Assembly (NCBI GenBank): GCA_963834725.1
Contig: CAWICN010000001.1
Location: 4,960,001 to 5,024,000, forward strand
Length of the DNA stretch: 64,000 nucleotides
DNA from: PALSA-693 sp963834725
GTDB lineage: Bacteria; Actinomycetota; Acidimicrobiia; Acidimicrobiales; Palsa-688
Direction: 5' to 3'
This document shows positions 35,537-44,652 of this stretch, piece by piece (position 1 is the stretch's first letter; each line of letters starts with the position of its first letter). Under the pieces are notes generated by a model. The model saw only the letters and a list, made by a program, of their open reading frames with translations, was not told the origin of the DNA and did not search any database. The translations under genes were made by a program, and so were the position numbers.

Positions 35537-36324
35537 CCCCAACCCCAGACGAACACTCCCTGGTGGGCGCCTACGCCACCGACGCGCTCAACGAGGCTGA
35601 GCGCAGCCAGTTCGAGAGGCATCTGGCCGAATGCCGGGACTGCGCCGAGGAGCTGCGCGGCTTCGTTGAGACCACCGCCCGCCTCGCCGCCGCTGTGCCG
35701 GCCGTGCCTCCCGAGGAACTCAAACGACACACACTGGCTGCCGCGGCCCGCACCCGACAGCTCCCTGCACTGCCAGCACCGGACTCCGGCGCCCAGCCGG
35801 GCAAGGTCGCCGGCTCGGTGGTCGGACGCGTGCTCCGGCGTCCTGGGTTGGCCGCGGCGACCTCCCGGGCTCGCATCGCCGCCGTAGCGGCCGCGATCAT
35901 TCTGGCGGTGCTCGCGGCCGGGGTCTTCGCCGACACGCAGTTGACAACCCAGCACCGCCTGCACACTGCCCAGCGCAACGACGCCCTGGTCGAGACGGTC
36001 CTCTCCGCCCCCGACGCGACGCTGCTCAGCGCCCCGATCGCCACCGGCGGCACCGCGCACGTTGTGATGGCAACCAGCAAACAAGCATGCGTGTTCTCGG
36101 CGGCCGCCCTGCGTCCGCTCGACCGCACCAAGGGCTACGAGCTGTGGCTCATTCGGCGAGGTCGCGACGAGCCAAACGGAACGCTCCCCACGTCCAAGGG
36201 GGACACGGTCGGGCCCATCTCCATGGGCGGGATCCAACCCGGTGACGTTCTAGGGATCAGCGTCGAGCCAGCCAGAGGCTCGCAACACCCGACGACACCA
36301 ATGATCGTCGAACTGGCGCTCTAG
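35533..36324 (+). CDS. rskA: RskA-like anti-sigma-K factor
   Basis: A 263-residue membrane-spanning anti-sigma factor. The cytoplasmic N-terminus has the zinc-binding HxxxCxxC element (H30, C34, C37 in ERHLAECRDCAEEL) of ZAS domains. One transmembrane helix (AAVAAAIILAVLAAGVFA) follows near residue 120, and the outside part is the RskA domain (AACVFSAAALRPL-like region, YELWLIRRG, GDVLGISVEPARGS). It overlaps the sigma gene by 4 bases. By analogy it would be released by redox or proteolytic signals outside the membrane. Confidence 0.9.
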   Translation: MTPTPDEHSLVGAYATDALNEAERSQFERHLAECRDCAEELRGFVETTARLAAAVPAVPPEELKRHTLAAAARTRQLPALPAPDSGAQPGKVAGSVVGRVLRRPGLAAATSRARIAAVAAAIILAVLAAGVFADTQLTTQHRLHTAQRNDALVETVLSAPDATLLSAPIATGGTAHVVMATSKQACVFSAAALRPLDRTKGYELWLIRRGRDEPNGTLPTSKGDTVGPISMGGIQPGDVLGISVEPARGSQHPTTPMIVELAL

Positions 36325-36812
36325 CTTGCCACCCAGGCCGAGATCGCCCAGATCTCTGCCTGCACGGGGGGGGCGCGGCATCGCCGTCCGCCCGGCGTCG
36401 ATCGTCCACCCACTGTCCCCGAACGTTCACATGCAGCTTGGGCCGGCGTGCCACCAAACGCCGGCTGCGGGGCGGATATTCTGGGTGCCGTCCAAGCCGC
36501 GGGGGCGACCGGATGGGCGGGCCGAACGCTGAGCCGGTGCGGACTGAACGCCTCGCCGGGGACGCACGCGTCTATCGTCCTGGCGCGGTCCCGGGCGGTC
36601 AATCGCGGTCTGGCCACCCGGGGACGGGGATGGCCTTGCCGAGAATCGCCACCAGACGTCCGGTCGGAACTTCAACCGCTGCATCGAAACATGAAGCCGG
36701 CGGCCTACCTCACCACTCCGCTGGTGCGTTATCTCTTTCTCGGACGGCCGGCAGGCTGATGTTGCGTGCGTCTCGCTGATCCCTCCTGGGGAGCCGCCTG
36801 CCGTCGTGAGCG
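36325..36812. other. Gap without recognised gene
   Basis: About 490 bases between rskA and the LLM oxidoreductase gene. Frames on both strands lack recognisable features. Confidence 0.35.
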
Positions 36813-37874
36813 TTAGAGCTCGCGCAGCGCGGGCAGCACTTCCTTGGAGAACAGGGTAAAGCTCTCCTCCACCTTGTCGAACGGCAGGCCGGCGTAGCTG
36901 AACACGACGTTGATGTCGAGGTCGCCCATCACGGCCTTCTGGGCCGCCAGTTTCTTCGCGATCTGGTCCGGCGTGCCCCAGGGCTGTGCCTCCGCGTAGG
37001 CGCCGGCGGCCGGCTCGAGGCCGGCCTCGCGGATCATCCGGGCGCCCTCGTCGTAGGCCTGGTACCCCTTGGTCTGACCGAAGTGGGTGCCGGAGAATTC
37101 GTAGTGCTTGACGATCGACAGGAAGTACTGCGACAGGTATCGGCGGGCGGTCTCCTCGGCTTGCTCGGCGTCGCTGTGGCAGTAGAGGAACTCTGCGAAG
37201 GTTGGCGGCTTCGGTTCTGTGCCGTGGGCGGCGCGGAACAGCTCGCGGTAACGGTCCACCGCGGGGAGATGATCGGCGATCGCGGTTTGCAGGAAGGTCA
37301 TCATGCCGACGCCGAGCTCGGCGGCAGCGTCGACGGAGTCCGGCGACATCGCCACCGAGTAGGTGCGCTCCTTGAACGAACGCGAGGGACGCGGCCGCAG
37401 CTCCACGCGGGGCTGCGGGTAGAACGGCCCATCGTTCTCCATCACACCGGTTTCGAGGGCCGAGGTGATCATCAGGGCGGCCTCGTCGAAGCGCTCCCGG
37501 GCCTCGTTCATGTCCTGGCGGAAGCCGGTGTATTCCATCCTCGCCAGCCCCCGGCCCATCCCGAACACCAGCCGGCCGTCGGCCAGGTGGTCAAGCATTG
37601 TGATCTTCTCGGCCACCCGCAACGGGTCGTTCCACGGCAGGATCACCGCCCCCGTCCCGAGGGTGATCGAACTGGTCCGCCCGGCGAGGTAAGAAAGCGC
37701 CTGCGTCGCGTCGGGACACATCGAATAGTCGTCGAAGTGATGCTCGACCGACCACACCGAGTCGTAGCCGAGCGTCTCGGCCATCTCCCCGAGTCTGATC
37801 TCGGACCGGAACATCTCCTCGTCGCTGAGGTCCTGATGCCAGTTCTGAAAGACCAGCAAGACTCCAACCTTCAT
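36813..37874 (-). CDS. LLM-class flavin-dependent oxidoreductase
   Basis: A 353-residue luciferase-like monooxygenase fold (TIM barrel binding FMN or F420). Family features are the start MKVGVLLVFQNWHQDLSDEE, the SVWSVEHHFDDYS segment with the conserved histidines, TLGTGAVILPWNDPLRVAEK, DGRLVFGMGRG and the C-terminal WGTPDQIAKKLAAQ. It is intact and has a GGAGG-like site. The substrate is not inferable. Confidence 0.9.
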   Translation of the reverse strand: MKVGVLLVFQNWHQDLSDEEMFRSEIRLGEMAETLGYDSVWSVEHHFDDYSMCPDATQALSYLAGRTSSITLGTGAVILPWNDPLRVAEKITMLDHLADGRLVFGMGRGLARMEYTGFRQDMNEARERFDEAALMITSALETGVMENDGPFYPQPRVELRPRPSRSFKERTYSVAMSPDSVDAAAELGVGMMTFLQTAIADHLPAVDRYRELFRAAHGTEPKPPTFAEFLYCHSDAEQAEETARRYLSQYFLSIVKHYEFSGTHFGQTKGYQAYDEGARMIREAGLEPAAGAYAEAQPWGTPDQIAKKLAAQKAVMGDLDINVVFSYAGLPFDKVEESFTLFSKEVLPALREL

Positions 37875-38082
37875 CGCGCACCTCCTGCGCTTAGTCCTCC
37901 ACGCGGCGAAGGTACCACCCTCGCCGGATGGGCGAGCCTCTCATCATGGCATCTCTGGCTGGCGCCCTATTCTCCTCCCAGCAGTCGACCGGAGGCGAAG
38001 CGCCCGAACGCTGGCCGCACCCGGCGGTAGCGGACACCGACGTAGGCGCTGGTGGGCGTGTGACCCGGATACTAAGCGTCGG

Positions 38083-38517
38083 TTGACCCCAGCGGATTAC
38101 GCATGTCTCACGCGACGAGCCCCCTTGTTCCCCACGCTGGGAGTCGTGGTCGGGGGCTATCTGTCGGATGACATGGAGCTCCGCTATGACCTCCTTCATG
38201 GGTTCAACAGATGGCTCGACGACGACTGGGGATTCGACCGAGATGGCCGCATCCACGCAGTCCCACACATCGTGATGGCTGATGTGGACCGCTCAGTCTT
38301 CGAGATAGACGCAGTTGCCGTCCAGGGAAACCGCAACCGGGTCATCATCCAGAATCCGGGACCGGGAGAATCCGCAGCCGCTACGACCGGACGAGGGACT
38401 GTCAGAGCTGGGAACACCGCAGAACCAGAAAGCTTCTGGCGGAGGTGGATGTGGTGGATCGTTGGCGTTGCCACGATTGTGGCTGCAGTCGCGGCGGCGC
38501 TGGCGCTGCTCCTCTGA
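38083..38517 (+). pseudogene. Amidohydrolase fragment joined to a new membrane tail
   Basis: A 144-codon frame from TTG 38083. Residues about 25-95 (LRYDLLHGFNRWLDDDWGFDR, then GRIHAVPHIVMADVDRSVFE) match the interior of amidohydrolase-2 proteins. About 90 residues on, the sequence changes to a Gly/Thr-rich linker and ends with a predicted membrane helix, FWRRWMWWIVGVATIVAAVAAALALLL. The metal-site parts of an amidohydrolase are missing. It may be a dead fragment whose frame happens to run on, or a neo-gene; the former is simpler. Confidence 0.5.
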
Positions 38518-38925
38518 CGGCGTCGGGCACTTCGGGCCGCCGAGCACCCGAGTTGCCAGCCCGGCAACCGCGAGCACGGTTTCAGCGTCTTGGCGGTTCC
38601 AGCTGGCTGCTCGGGTCACAGTGTCGTCGTGGTAGGCCATGGTCAGCAGTGATTCTGGTGAGAAAGTCGCCCCTCGGTCCAGAGAGGTCGGCCGTTTTCT
38701 CAGTTTCGGTCGCTCAGTGGCGCGGACGGATGTACGCCAGTGGTACGCAGGTCAGGTCGGGTCGAGCTGGCGCTTCAGGCTCATTTTGTCAGCCCCTTGG
38801 GCAGCGAAGCTGCGCTTATCGAGCCCGAACTGCCGAACGCGAAGCGTGCCGACACGGCGATCCGGATCGGGAACCGGTGAGTCTGCACCGCGCTCTCTGC
38901 GTCCGACGACGACCAGGATGCATTC
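38518..38925. other. Gap without recognised gene
   Basis: About 410 bases. No frame with family features. Confidence 0.35.
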
Positions 38926-39270
38926 GTGGCCGACCCGACCTCAGCCAGATGGGGCGACCCGTATCTCGAAGCCCGTCGGATCTATCGCAAAGCGTTCGAC
39001 AAGATCGGCGGGCCAATCACCGACATGCGAAGCCAGTTGCACCCCACGGAACCGAACGTGCTCATTCTAGTGGACGGGGCCTGGCAAGCCCCAGGTTTCA
39101 CCTCACCTGGGGCGAATTGGGCGTTGGAGCAGATGACCGACCCGAGCCGCCGGCTGGCCGCGTGGGCGACGCATGATTACGGAAGCCGCCAGGACGATGC
39201 CCTTGCAAGACTAGAGCATTTAAGCGCCATGTGCACCTATAGCTATGACCTGGCATGGTCAGGTCTTTGA
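38926..39270 (+). CDS. Hypothetical small protein
   Basis: A 114-residue frame from GTG 38926 with normal codon use (SARWGDPYLEARRIYRKAFDK, then LIRVDGAWQAPGFT-like middle and an LAAWATHDYGSRQDDALARL end). I recognise no domain or motif. It is not overlapped by a better candidate. It could be a genuine lineage-specific gene; confidence is low. Confidence 0.35.
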   Translation: MADPTSARWGDPYLEARRIYRKAFDKIGGPITDMRSQLHPTEPNVLILVDGAWQAPGFTSPGANWALEQMTDPSRRLAAWATHDYGSRQDDALARLEHLSAMCTYSYDLAWSGL

Positions 39271-39499
39271 CCCAACGAGGGGTGCGACGGGTCCCACCGA
39301 ACTTAGTTCTGAGGAACTCGCGGTGACCGAGACTGTTGCGTCCGGGGGGATGACCTGGACCGGGAGCGCCTTGGCACTCGTTTCGACTTGTCTTGCATTT
39401 CCTGTTCGAGACTGTCGATCCGTCGCTGGATCCAGTCGAGCAGTTCTTGGTGGCCCTCGTTGACAGAAGACCTACGGACGGTCCAAGGCAGGTGTTGAG

Positions 39500-39733
39500 T
39501 TGACCGACGAGGTCCTGCAGCGGCTGGCCGAGGAGGCCGAGGCCGGGCTCGACGTCGCCAAGTTGCGGCGACGTCCCGGGCGCCCATCGATGGGATCGGG
39601 TCCCGCCGACACGCTCCCCGTCCGGCTCGAACCGGAGCTGCGCAAGGCAGTCGACGACCGGGCAGCGAACGATCACACCACTGCTTCGGAGGTCGTCCGC
39701 GAAGCCCTCCGTCGATACCTCAGGGCGGGCTAA
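39500..39733 (+). CDS. Ribbon-helix-helix DNA-binding protein (antitoxin-like)
   Basis: From TTG 39500, 77 residues: an Arg-rich linker (KLRRRPGRPSMGSGPA) followed by the CopG/RHH core TLPVRLEPELRKAVDDRAANDHTTASEVVREALRRYL. Family members normally start further upstream with a KTYGRSKAGVELTDE-type segment; the same residues are encoded in frame before 39500, but no start codon precedes them before a stop at 39461-39463. So the gene has either a 5' indel or a short form. No toxin gene is seen next to it. Confidence 0.65.
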   Translation: MTDEVLQRLAEEAEAGLDVAKLRRRPGRPSMGSGPADTLPVRLEPELRKAVDDRAANDHTTASEVVREALRRYLRAG

Positions 39734-40466
39734 ACCGCCCCCAAACATCACCAAACGCTTATCCCTAAAGGACGGCTGCCAACCGTCTCGTAACGCCGGA
39801 AGTCTGTAGCGAATTTTGGGTATCCTCCTCGAGGTTTTGGCCTCGTCGAGGACACCCATGTCCGTAGCCTGTCACCTCGGTCCAAACTGCGCAGTAAGGC
39901 CGCTCAGCCCGCAACTGTCGACGTCGTAGTGAGCCGACAGCCGCGCTGATCTGCCGCCAGGACGGACACCGTTGAGGCAACCGCGTGACCGTGAGAGGCC
40001 GCTTGAACGGCCCTATCCGGGCTCGAAGATTTCGAATCGATCCACGCATCGCAGCCCGCCAGGACGGCCTCTTGCGGAGTTTCACAGGTTCGTTCATGCT
40101 CATTGCCGTGATGGCCCCGATCGCTGATGCCGAGCTCGGGTCGTTGACACGTCCGTCGTGGACATGTGCTCGACGGACGAAGCGACGCCTGACCTGGGGC
40201 TCTCTGCCTAGAACTACAGACAACGCCGGTTCCGGGGCAGAGCGCGGCGGCTGCGGCACACTCCAACCAGGCCGTGCCCCATCGATCCCGCAGTCCATCA
40301 GTGCTGGCTGGATGTCCCCGACGACCATCACGGTCCTGAAGTGTCGCTTGCCAGGCTGGGGCACAGCATGCCAAGCCCGGCCCAAGGAACACGTGATGGC
40401 TCAGCTCGGTTCGCGCCGCCGGTCCCCCTGGCACCGGTCGGTGCTGAAAAACGGGTGCCGGCCGGT
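39734..40466. other. Gap without recognised gene
   Basis: About 730 bases. Two overlapping minus-strand frames and one plus-strand frame are long but mutually exclusive and lack any recognisable motif. Confidence 0.35.
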
Positions 40467-41516
40467 TCAGGCTGCCCGGCGGCGGATCAGCCAGACGGTC
40501 ACGGCGATGAGCAGCGCCGACAGCGCGAGTAGCCAGCCGGCCTCGATCCACTGAAACGTCCAGAACCGGCTGACCGGCTGGTAGCTGGTCAGTTGCGTGT
40601 AGCCGTGCTGGGCGAAGCACTGCGCCAGGGTTACCCCCGACGGCTTGCCAAGAGGCCCCGTTGGGGAGGAAGCGCAGCCCTGTTGGAGGCTGATGGGGGC
40701 GTCCCGCCAGGTGCGGAACGCGAAGTCGCCGGCTTTATCCCACCACTGGCGCATGATCCAGGCGGAAGCGGGCTCGTTCAGGCCGCGGGTGAGGAGTGGC
40801 GTCAGGTAGTGCTGGCGCAGGACGTTCGCGGCCACGAGGGCCAGGCCGGTGTAGGCGACCAGGGTGGCGACGATGGCGGGGACGACCCGGCGGATGAGCA
40901 TGCCGGCCAGACCGCCGATGGCGAAGGCGGCCAGCGTCCAGGCCGCGAAGGCGACGCCGCGCAGGTCGAACACGCCGCCACCGAAGGGGGACAGTCCTGA
41001 AAGTTCCAGGGCCCCGTTGCGAGTGGCGAAGTACGGCTGGTAGTACCAGGACAACAGCACGCTGAGCGCCCCGGCGGCGGCGGTCACCGTGACGGCGAGG
41101 GCCACCAGCTTGGCGAGCGCCCAGCGCCATCGCTCGAAGCCTTGGGTCCAGGCGTAGCGGAAGGTGCCGGTCTCCAATTCTCGGGCCAGCAGCGGGGCGC
41201 CGACGAACGCGCCGATCAGCCCGGGCACTATCTGCAGTACGTAGCCTCCCTGCAGAACATGGTTCATGTTGTTGAAGTGGGTGATCAGATCAGCGCAGGC
41301 CGGTGAGTTCGAGGTGCAAGTGGTCGCGGCGGTGTAGGCGTGGTGGAGCTGCAGACCGACGTCCCAGACGTAGATCGCCAGCGCGCCCAGGAACGCGGCC
41401 ACGCCGCCCAGCGCGATGCGGTGTTGCCGCCAGATGACCCAGGCCATGCGTCGCCATGGCACCGGGCGCAGGCTGGCGTCCTGCTCCAGACGGGGGGGCA
41501 CCGTCAGGGCGGTCAT
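40467..41516 (-). CDS. ABC-2-like transporter permease
   Basis: About 349 residues from ATG 41516. Six hydrophobic segments are visible, including ALGGVAAFLGALAIYVWDVG, VLQIVPGLIGAFVGAPLLA, LVALAVTVTAAAGALSVLL and IEAGWLLALSALLIAVTVWLI. The short ETGTFRYAWTQGFERWRW motif between segments is typical of ABC-2-type export permeases. A much longer in-frame reading upstream runs through the ATPase gene and is rejected. Its ATG overlaps the ATPase stop (ATGA), making it the third gene of the GntR-ABC operon. The exported substrate is unknown; a resistance or antimicrobial-peptide role is possible. Confidence 0.85.
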   Translation of the reverse strand: MTALTVPPRLEQDASLRPVPWRRMAWVIWRQHRIALGGVAAFLGALAIYVWDVGLQLHHAYTAATTCTSNSPACADLITHFNNMNHVLQGGYVLQIVPGLIGAFVGAPLLARELETGTFRYAWTQGFERWRWALAKLVALAVTVTAAAGALSVLLSWYYQPYFATRNGALELSGLSPFGGGVFDLRGVAFAAWTLAAFAIGGLAGMLIRRVVPAIVATLVAYTGLALVAANVLRQHYLTPLLTRGLNEPASAWIMRQWWDKAGDFAFRTWRDAPISLQQGCASSPTGPLGKPSGVTLAQCFAQHGYTQLTSYQPVSRFWTFQWIEAGWLLALSALLIAVTVWLIRRRAA

Positions 41517-42430
41517 TTCGTGACCTGCCCCGGTTGGAAGTCCGGGCCGGGGGCCGGGCCGGGCAGGGCGGCGGTGCCGGGTTGGCGCAGGTAGGCCAGG
41601 GTGAGTTCTTCGAGGCTCACCGGGTGGGTCTCCCAACCCGGCGGCACCGCGTCGGTGCTTCCGTTGGTCCTGATCAACAGGTGAGCCTGTGCCTCGCCGC
41701 GCCGGGCGTGCACCACACCCAGTCTGTCCGCTACCCGGTCGGCCTCGACGGCCGGGCCGGTCAGCACACGGTGGCGGGCGAGCAGGTCGTCGACCTCGCC
41801 GGCCACCTGCACCCTGCCGGCTGACACCAGGATCAGGTAGTCGGCCACCCGGTCGAGCTCCGCGAGGACGTGCGAGGACAGGACCACCGACACCCCGTCG
41901 TCGACCATGGCGGTCATCACGGTGGCCATGAAGTCGTGGCGGGCCAGCGGGTCGAGCATGGCCATCGGCTCGTCGAGCACCAGCAACCTCGGCCGCCGTG
42001 CCAGCGCCAGGGTCAGCGCCAGCTGCGCTTGCTGGCCGCCGGACAGCTTGCCGGCTTTGCGTTTTAACGGGATGCCCAGCTCGCCCAGCCGGGCTTCGGC
42101 GTATCGCTGGTCGAAGTGGCGGTTCAGGTTGCGGGTCAGGTGCAGCATTTCCGCTGCCGACAGGTTCTTGTACAGGGGCGCGTCCTGGGCCACAAAGGCG
42201 ATGCCGTCCAGCGCCGCCAACGACCCCGGCCGGGCACGGCCAAGGACGGCGACGGTGCCCGCGGACGGGCTCGCCAGGCCGACCGCCAGGTTCAACAGGG
42301 TGGTCTTGCCGGCGCCGTTCGGTCCGACCAGGGCGGCCACGTGCCCGTCGGGTATGGCCAGCGTGCAGTCGCGCAGCGCCCACGTGCTGCCGTAGCGTTT
42401 CCCGACTGCGTTGGCTTCGATGACGTTCAT
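41513..42430 (-). CDS. ABC transporter ATP-binding protein
   Basis: A 305-residue ATPase. Walker A LVGPNGAGKTTLLNLAVG, Q-loop region FVAQDAPLYKNLSA, signature LSGGQQAQLALTLALARRP and Walker B LLVLDEPMAMLDPLARHDF are all intact. A C-terminal extension of about 90 residues (AEVDRVADRLGVVHARRG) is typical of exporters of the YtrB/BcrA type. It starts in an overlap with the GntR stop and ends in an overlap with the permease start, so the three genes are coupled. Confidence 0.93.
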   Translation of the reverse strand: MNVIEANAVGKRYGSTWALRDCTLAIPDGHVAALVGPNGAGKTTLLNLAVGLASPSAGTVAVLGRARPGSLAALDGIAFVAQDAPLYKNLSAAEMLHLTRNLNRHFDQRYAEARLGELGIPLKRKAGKLSGGQQAQLALTLALARRPRLLVLDEPMAMLDPLARHDFMATVMTAMVDDGVSVVLSSHVLAELDRVADYLILVSAGRVQVAGEVDDLLARHRVLTGPAVEADRVADRLGVVHARRGEAQAHLLIRTNGSTDAVPPGWETHPVSLEELTLAYLRQPGTAALPGPAPGPDFQPGQVTK

Positions 42431-42912
42431 GCCACGCCCTCCGTTTCGCTCGCCGCACCGCCGCGGGTGGGCGACCCGCTTTGGCGCTTATAGAAATCCC
42501 GCAGCTCGCTGGTAAATAGCGCCACGATCCCGTCCTCGTCCAGGCCGGCCCTATCCGCGGCGGTCAACCAGCGCAACAGGGAGCGGCGAAGGACGGTCAG
42601 CTCCGGCAGCGCCACCTGGCTCAGGGTGGCCTGAATGAACGTGCCCTGCCCGGGCCGACCTGCCGTGAGGCCCTTGAGCTCCAGGTCGCGGTAGGCCTTC
42701 AGCACCGTGTTGGGGTTGATGGCCAGCGAGGCGACCACGTCGCGGACCTTGGGAAGCTGGTCACCGGGCTTGAGGTAGCCCAGCCGCAGGGCGTGCTCGA
42801 CCTGGTGCACGAGCTGCAGAAAGGTCGGCACCCCCGAGGCGGGGTCGAGCCGGAACTCGACCGGCGACCCAGACCCGCCCTGCGTACCGCTGACCGCTTT
42901 ATCTATGGTCAT
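42427..42912 (-). CDS. GntR-family (YtrA-type) regulator
   Basis: A 161-residue protein with the winged HTH LRLGYLKPGDQLPKVRDVVASLAINPNTVLKAYRDLELKGLTAGRPGQGTF, the usual GntR N-terminal domain, and a short helical C-terminus, as in YtrA. Such regulators repress their own ABC transporter operon; here the stop overlaps the ATPase start. The gap to the next gene upstream is about 225 bases and presumably holds the operon promoter. Confidence 0.9.
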   Translation of the reverse strand: MTIDKAVSGTQGGSGSPVEFRLDPASGVPTFLQLVHQVEHALRLGYLKPGDQLPKVRDVVASLAINPNTVLKAYRDLELKGLTAGRPGQGTFIQATLSQVALPELTVLRRSLLRWLTAADRAGLDEDGIVALFTSELRDFYKRQSGSPTRGGAASETEGVA

Positions 42913-43137
42913 ACGACAAGAATACAGACAGCAGGGCCGTTGTCAAGACGGCACGGTCAGTGGCGGGAGAAATCTGGAACTGCCCCACACGGTCTCCCGT
43001 CGCCCGAACGTCGGATCACGCCACCTTGGCTTGAAGCGGGCAACCACATCGCCGAGGGTGCCCCCGAATGTGAGCGCGAAACGACCCCTAAGGACGAGGC
43101 CGCCGGCGCCCATACCGCCGGGTAACGGTCGCGCCTT

Positions 43138-43704
43138 TCACAACTCTGAGCCCATGGTTTGGTCAGTGACGAACTGCCGGATCTGTGAGCCGTGCTCGAT
43201 CGTGTGCCCGACGGCGGCGGTGATGATCCACGCGTGCGGTCGGCCGCTGTACCTGTGAGCCCGAGGCAAGGGCGTCGCTGCCTTCTCCTCCGTCATATCG
43301 GCCAGCGCGTCGCGCACCCGCTGACGGCAGTACTCGATATACCCAGCCATCTCGGATCGAGTCCAAGCCCTCGGTAGAGTCGTCAACATCCAGTGCGGCT
43401 TCCCCGTGAACGGTGGCGGCGGAGCCCACGGCCCGAATTCGCCGTTGAGGTCGTAGTCGAGGCACTCGAGGGCGTGCCATGCCACGCTCCACGGGGTTGA
43501 GCGTCGCTGGACCAGGACGCGGCGCGCCGCTGAGTCAGCCACGGGCTTCCCATCGGGGCCGGGCGGTTCCGGGCCAAACAAGTCTGCCCGAACCTCCCAC
43601 ATGCTGGACTCCCAAAGCTCGTCCGTGCACTCGTGCACGGCGGCTGTTAGCAGGTCGAGGGCCTGTTCGAAGCTTTCACCGAGGCTCCCCACCCAGATGG
43701 ACAC
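43138..43704 (-). CDS. DinB-superfamily-like protein
   Basis: About 188 residues from GTG 43704. The four-helix DinB features are visible: first helix FEQALDLLTAAVHECTDELW, the TPWSVAWHALECLDYDL helix with a His, YIEYCRQRVRDALADM and the last metal-helix GHTIEHGSQIRQFV with two His. DinB-like proteins bind a divalent metal and often act on mycothiol or bacillithiol adducts. An in-frame start at 43815 adds non-conserved residues. Substrate unknown. Confidence 0.72.
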   Translation of the reverse strand: MSIWVGSLGESFEQALDLLTAAVHECTDELWESSMWEVRADLFGPEPPGPDGKPVADSAARRVLVQRRSTPWSVAWHALECLDYDLNGEFGPWAPPPPFTGKPHWMLTTLPRAWTRSEMAGYIEYCRQRVRDALADMTEEKAATPLPRAHRYSGRPHAWIITAAVGHTIEHGSQIRQFVTDQTMGSEL

Positions 43705-43918
43705 CACGCGAGGACGGTAACACGGCGTCCCGGGACCAGCGGTGGTGCCCTCACCGACGATCACCAGCGCGATCGGGTCACCGGTCCCGGTGGTGCCTCT
43801 GTTGATCAGTGGCACACGCCGTAGCGGGTGTCCTCTACTGCCGGCTCAGTGAGCGATATCGCACGGTTGGACTAAGTCGCCCTGAATTATACCGATCTCT
43901 GATGGGAGAGTCTTGATG

Positions 43919-44350
43919 TCACGGTTGGGCGGTGTCCTGCGTTGGGCTCATCTTCAGGAGCTCGGTGACCCGTCCGACGCGCCCGATGAAACGCACCGGC
44001 CACGGGAGCAGGGTCATCGCCGGGTCGTAGATGATTTCCGGGTTGATCAGGTGGACTTCTCGCCGTTTGTAGCGCATGTGGCATTCGCCTGCGGCGAGCA
44101 CATTCTTCACCCACTGTGATTGGCCGTAGGTAAGCACGAACAAATACTGGTGCCCACGATGGAACACGTTGACGGGCGTCTTGTAACTGCGCCCCGTTTT
44201 ACGACCGCTATAGATGAGCAGTGCGGATCCTGGAGTCCGGCCCGCTAGATGCCGCATCACCGGATTGACCACATGGGTCGCAACGGGAGCAAAACGGCGG
44301 AACCGGGTTGGCGGAGCCTGGCCGCTTTGTCCGTCGCCCATAGATGCCAT
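43919..44350 (-). CDS. F420-dependent nitroreductase (Ddn-like) family protein
   Basis: A 143-residue protein of the deazaflavin-dependent nitroreductase family. The characteristic parts are MRHLAGRTPGSALLIYSGRKTGRSYKTPVNVFHRG (F420-phosphate binding) and YLFVLTYGQSQWVKNVLAAGECHMRYKRREVHL. It is intact, single-domain and probably soluble or membrane-associated. It fits the F420-using physiology suggested by several LLM oxidoreductases nearby. Confidence 0.88.
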   Translation of the reverse strand: MASMGDGQSGQAPPTRFRRFAPVATHVVNPVMRHLAGRTPGSALLIYSGRKTGRSYKTPVNVFHRGHQYLFVLTYGQSQWVKNVLAAGECHMRYKRREVHLINPEIIYDPAMTLLPWPVRFIGRVGRVTELLKMSPTQDTAQP

Positions 44351-44652
44351 GGTACTCGCCCGTAGTCTTCGGCCCCGAGCCGTGGAGCGGGCCGATCTCT
44401 CCTAGTAGGCGGCGGTCTCCGAGTCCCCAGATCGATAAGAGTGCACGGGGTGGCAGCGTCCGTCGAACCGTCTTACCGCTGGACGGATATCAGCCAATCC
44501 GTCCCGCGGGCTAGGACAAGGACAAGCGGGCCCAACCGGGAGAGCCTCTCCCCGAAGACCCGCTCTGATGTCGTCCGCCCCTTGCCCTTCAACGCCGGCA
44601 TGGGGACTCCTAGAGCGGGGACTGTCCTGGCCGCCCGGGACTGACACAGAGC
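44351..44652. other. Gap without recognised gene
   Basis: About 300 bases. The minus-strand frame 44402-44647 is Pro/Gly-rich without motifs and is not called. Confidence 0.35.

Noticed and set aside
39765..40620. Long overlapping minus-strand frames of about 200-240 residues
   Set aside because: They overlap each other and the permease gene, show no motifs, and long empty frames are expected at this GC content.
40467..42458. A 663-residue frame suggesting a permease fused to an Arg/Pro-rich N-terminal domain
   Set aside because: The upstream half is the out-of-frame shadow of the ABC ATPase; the permease has its own ATG in an ATGA overlap at 41516.
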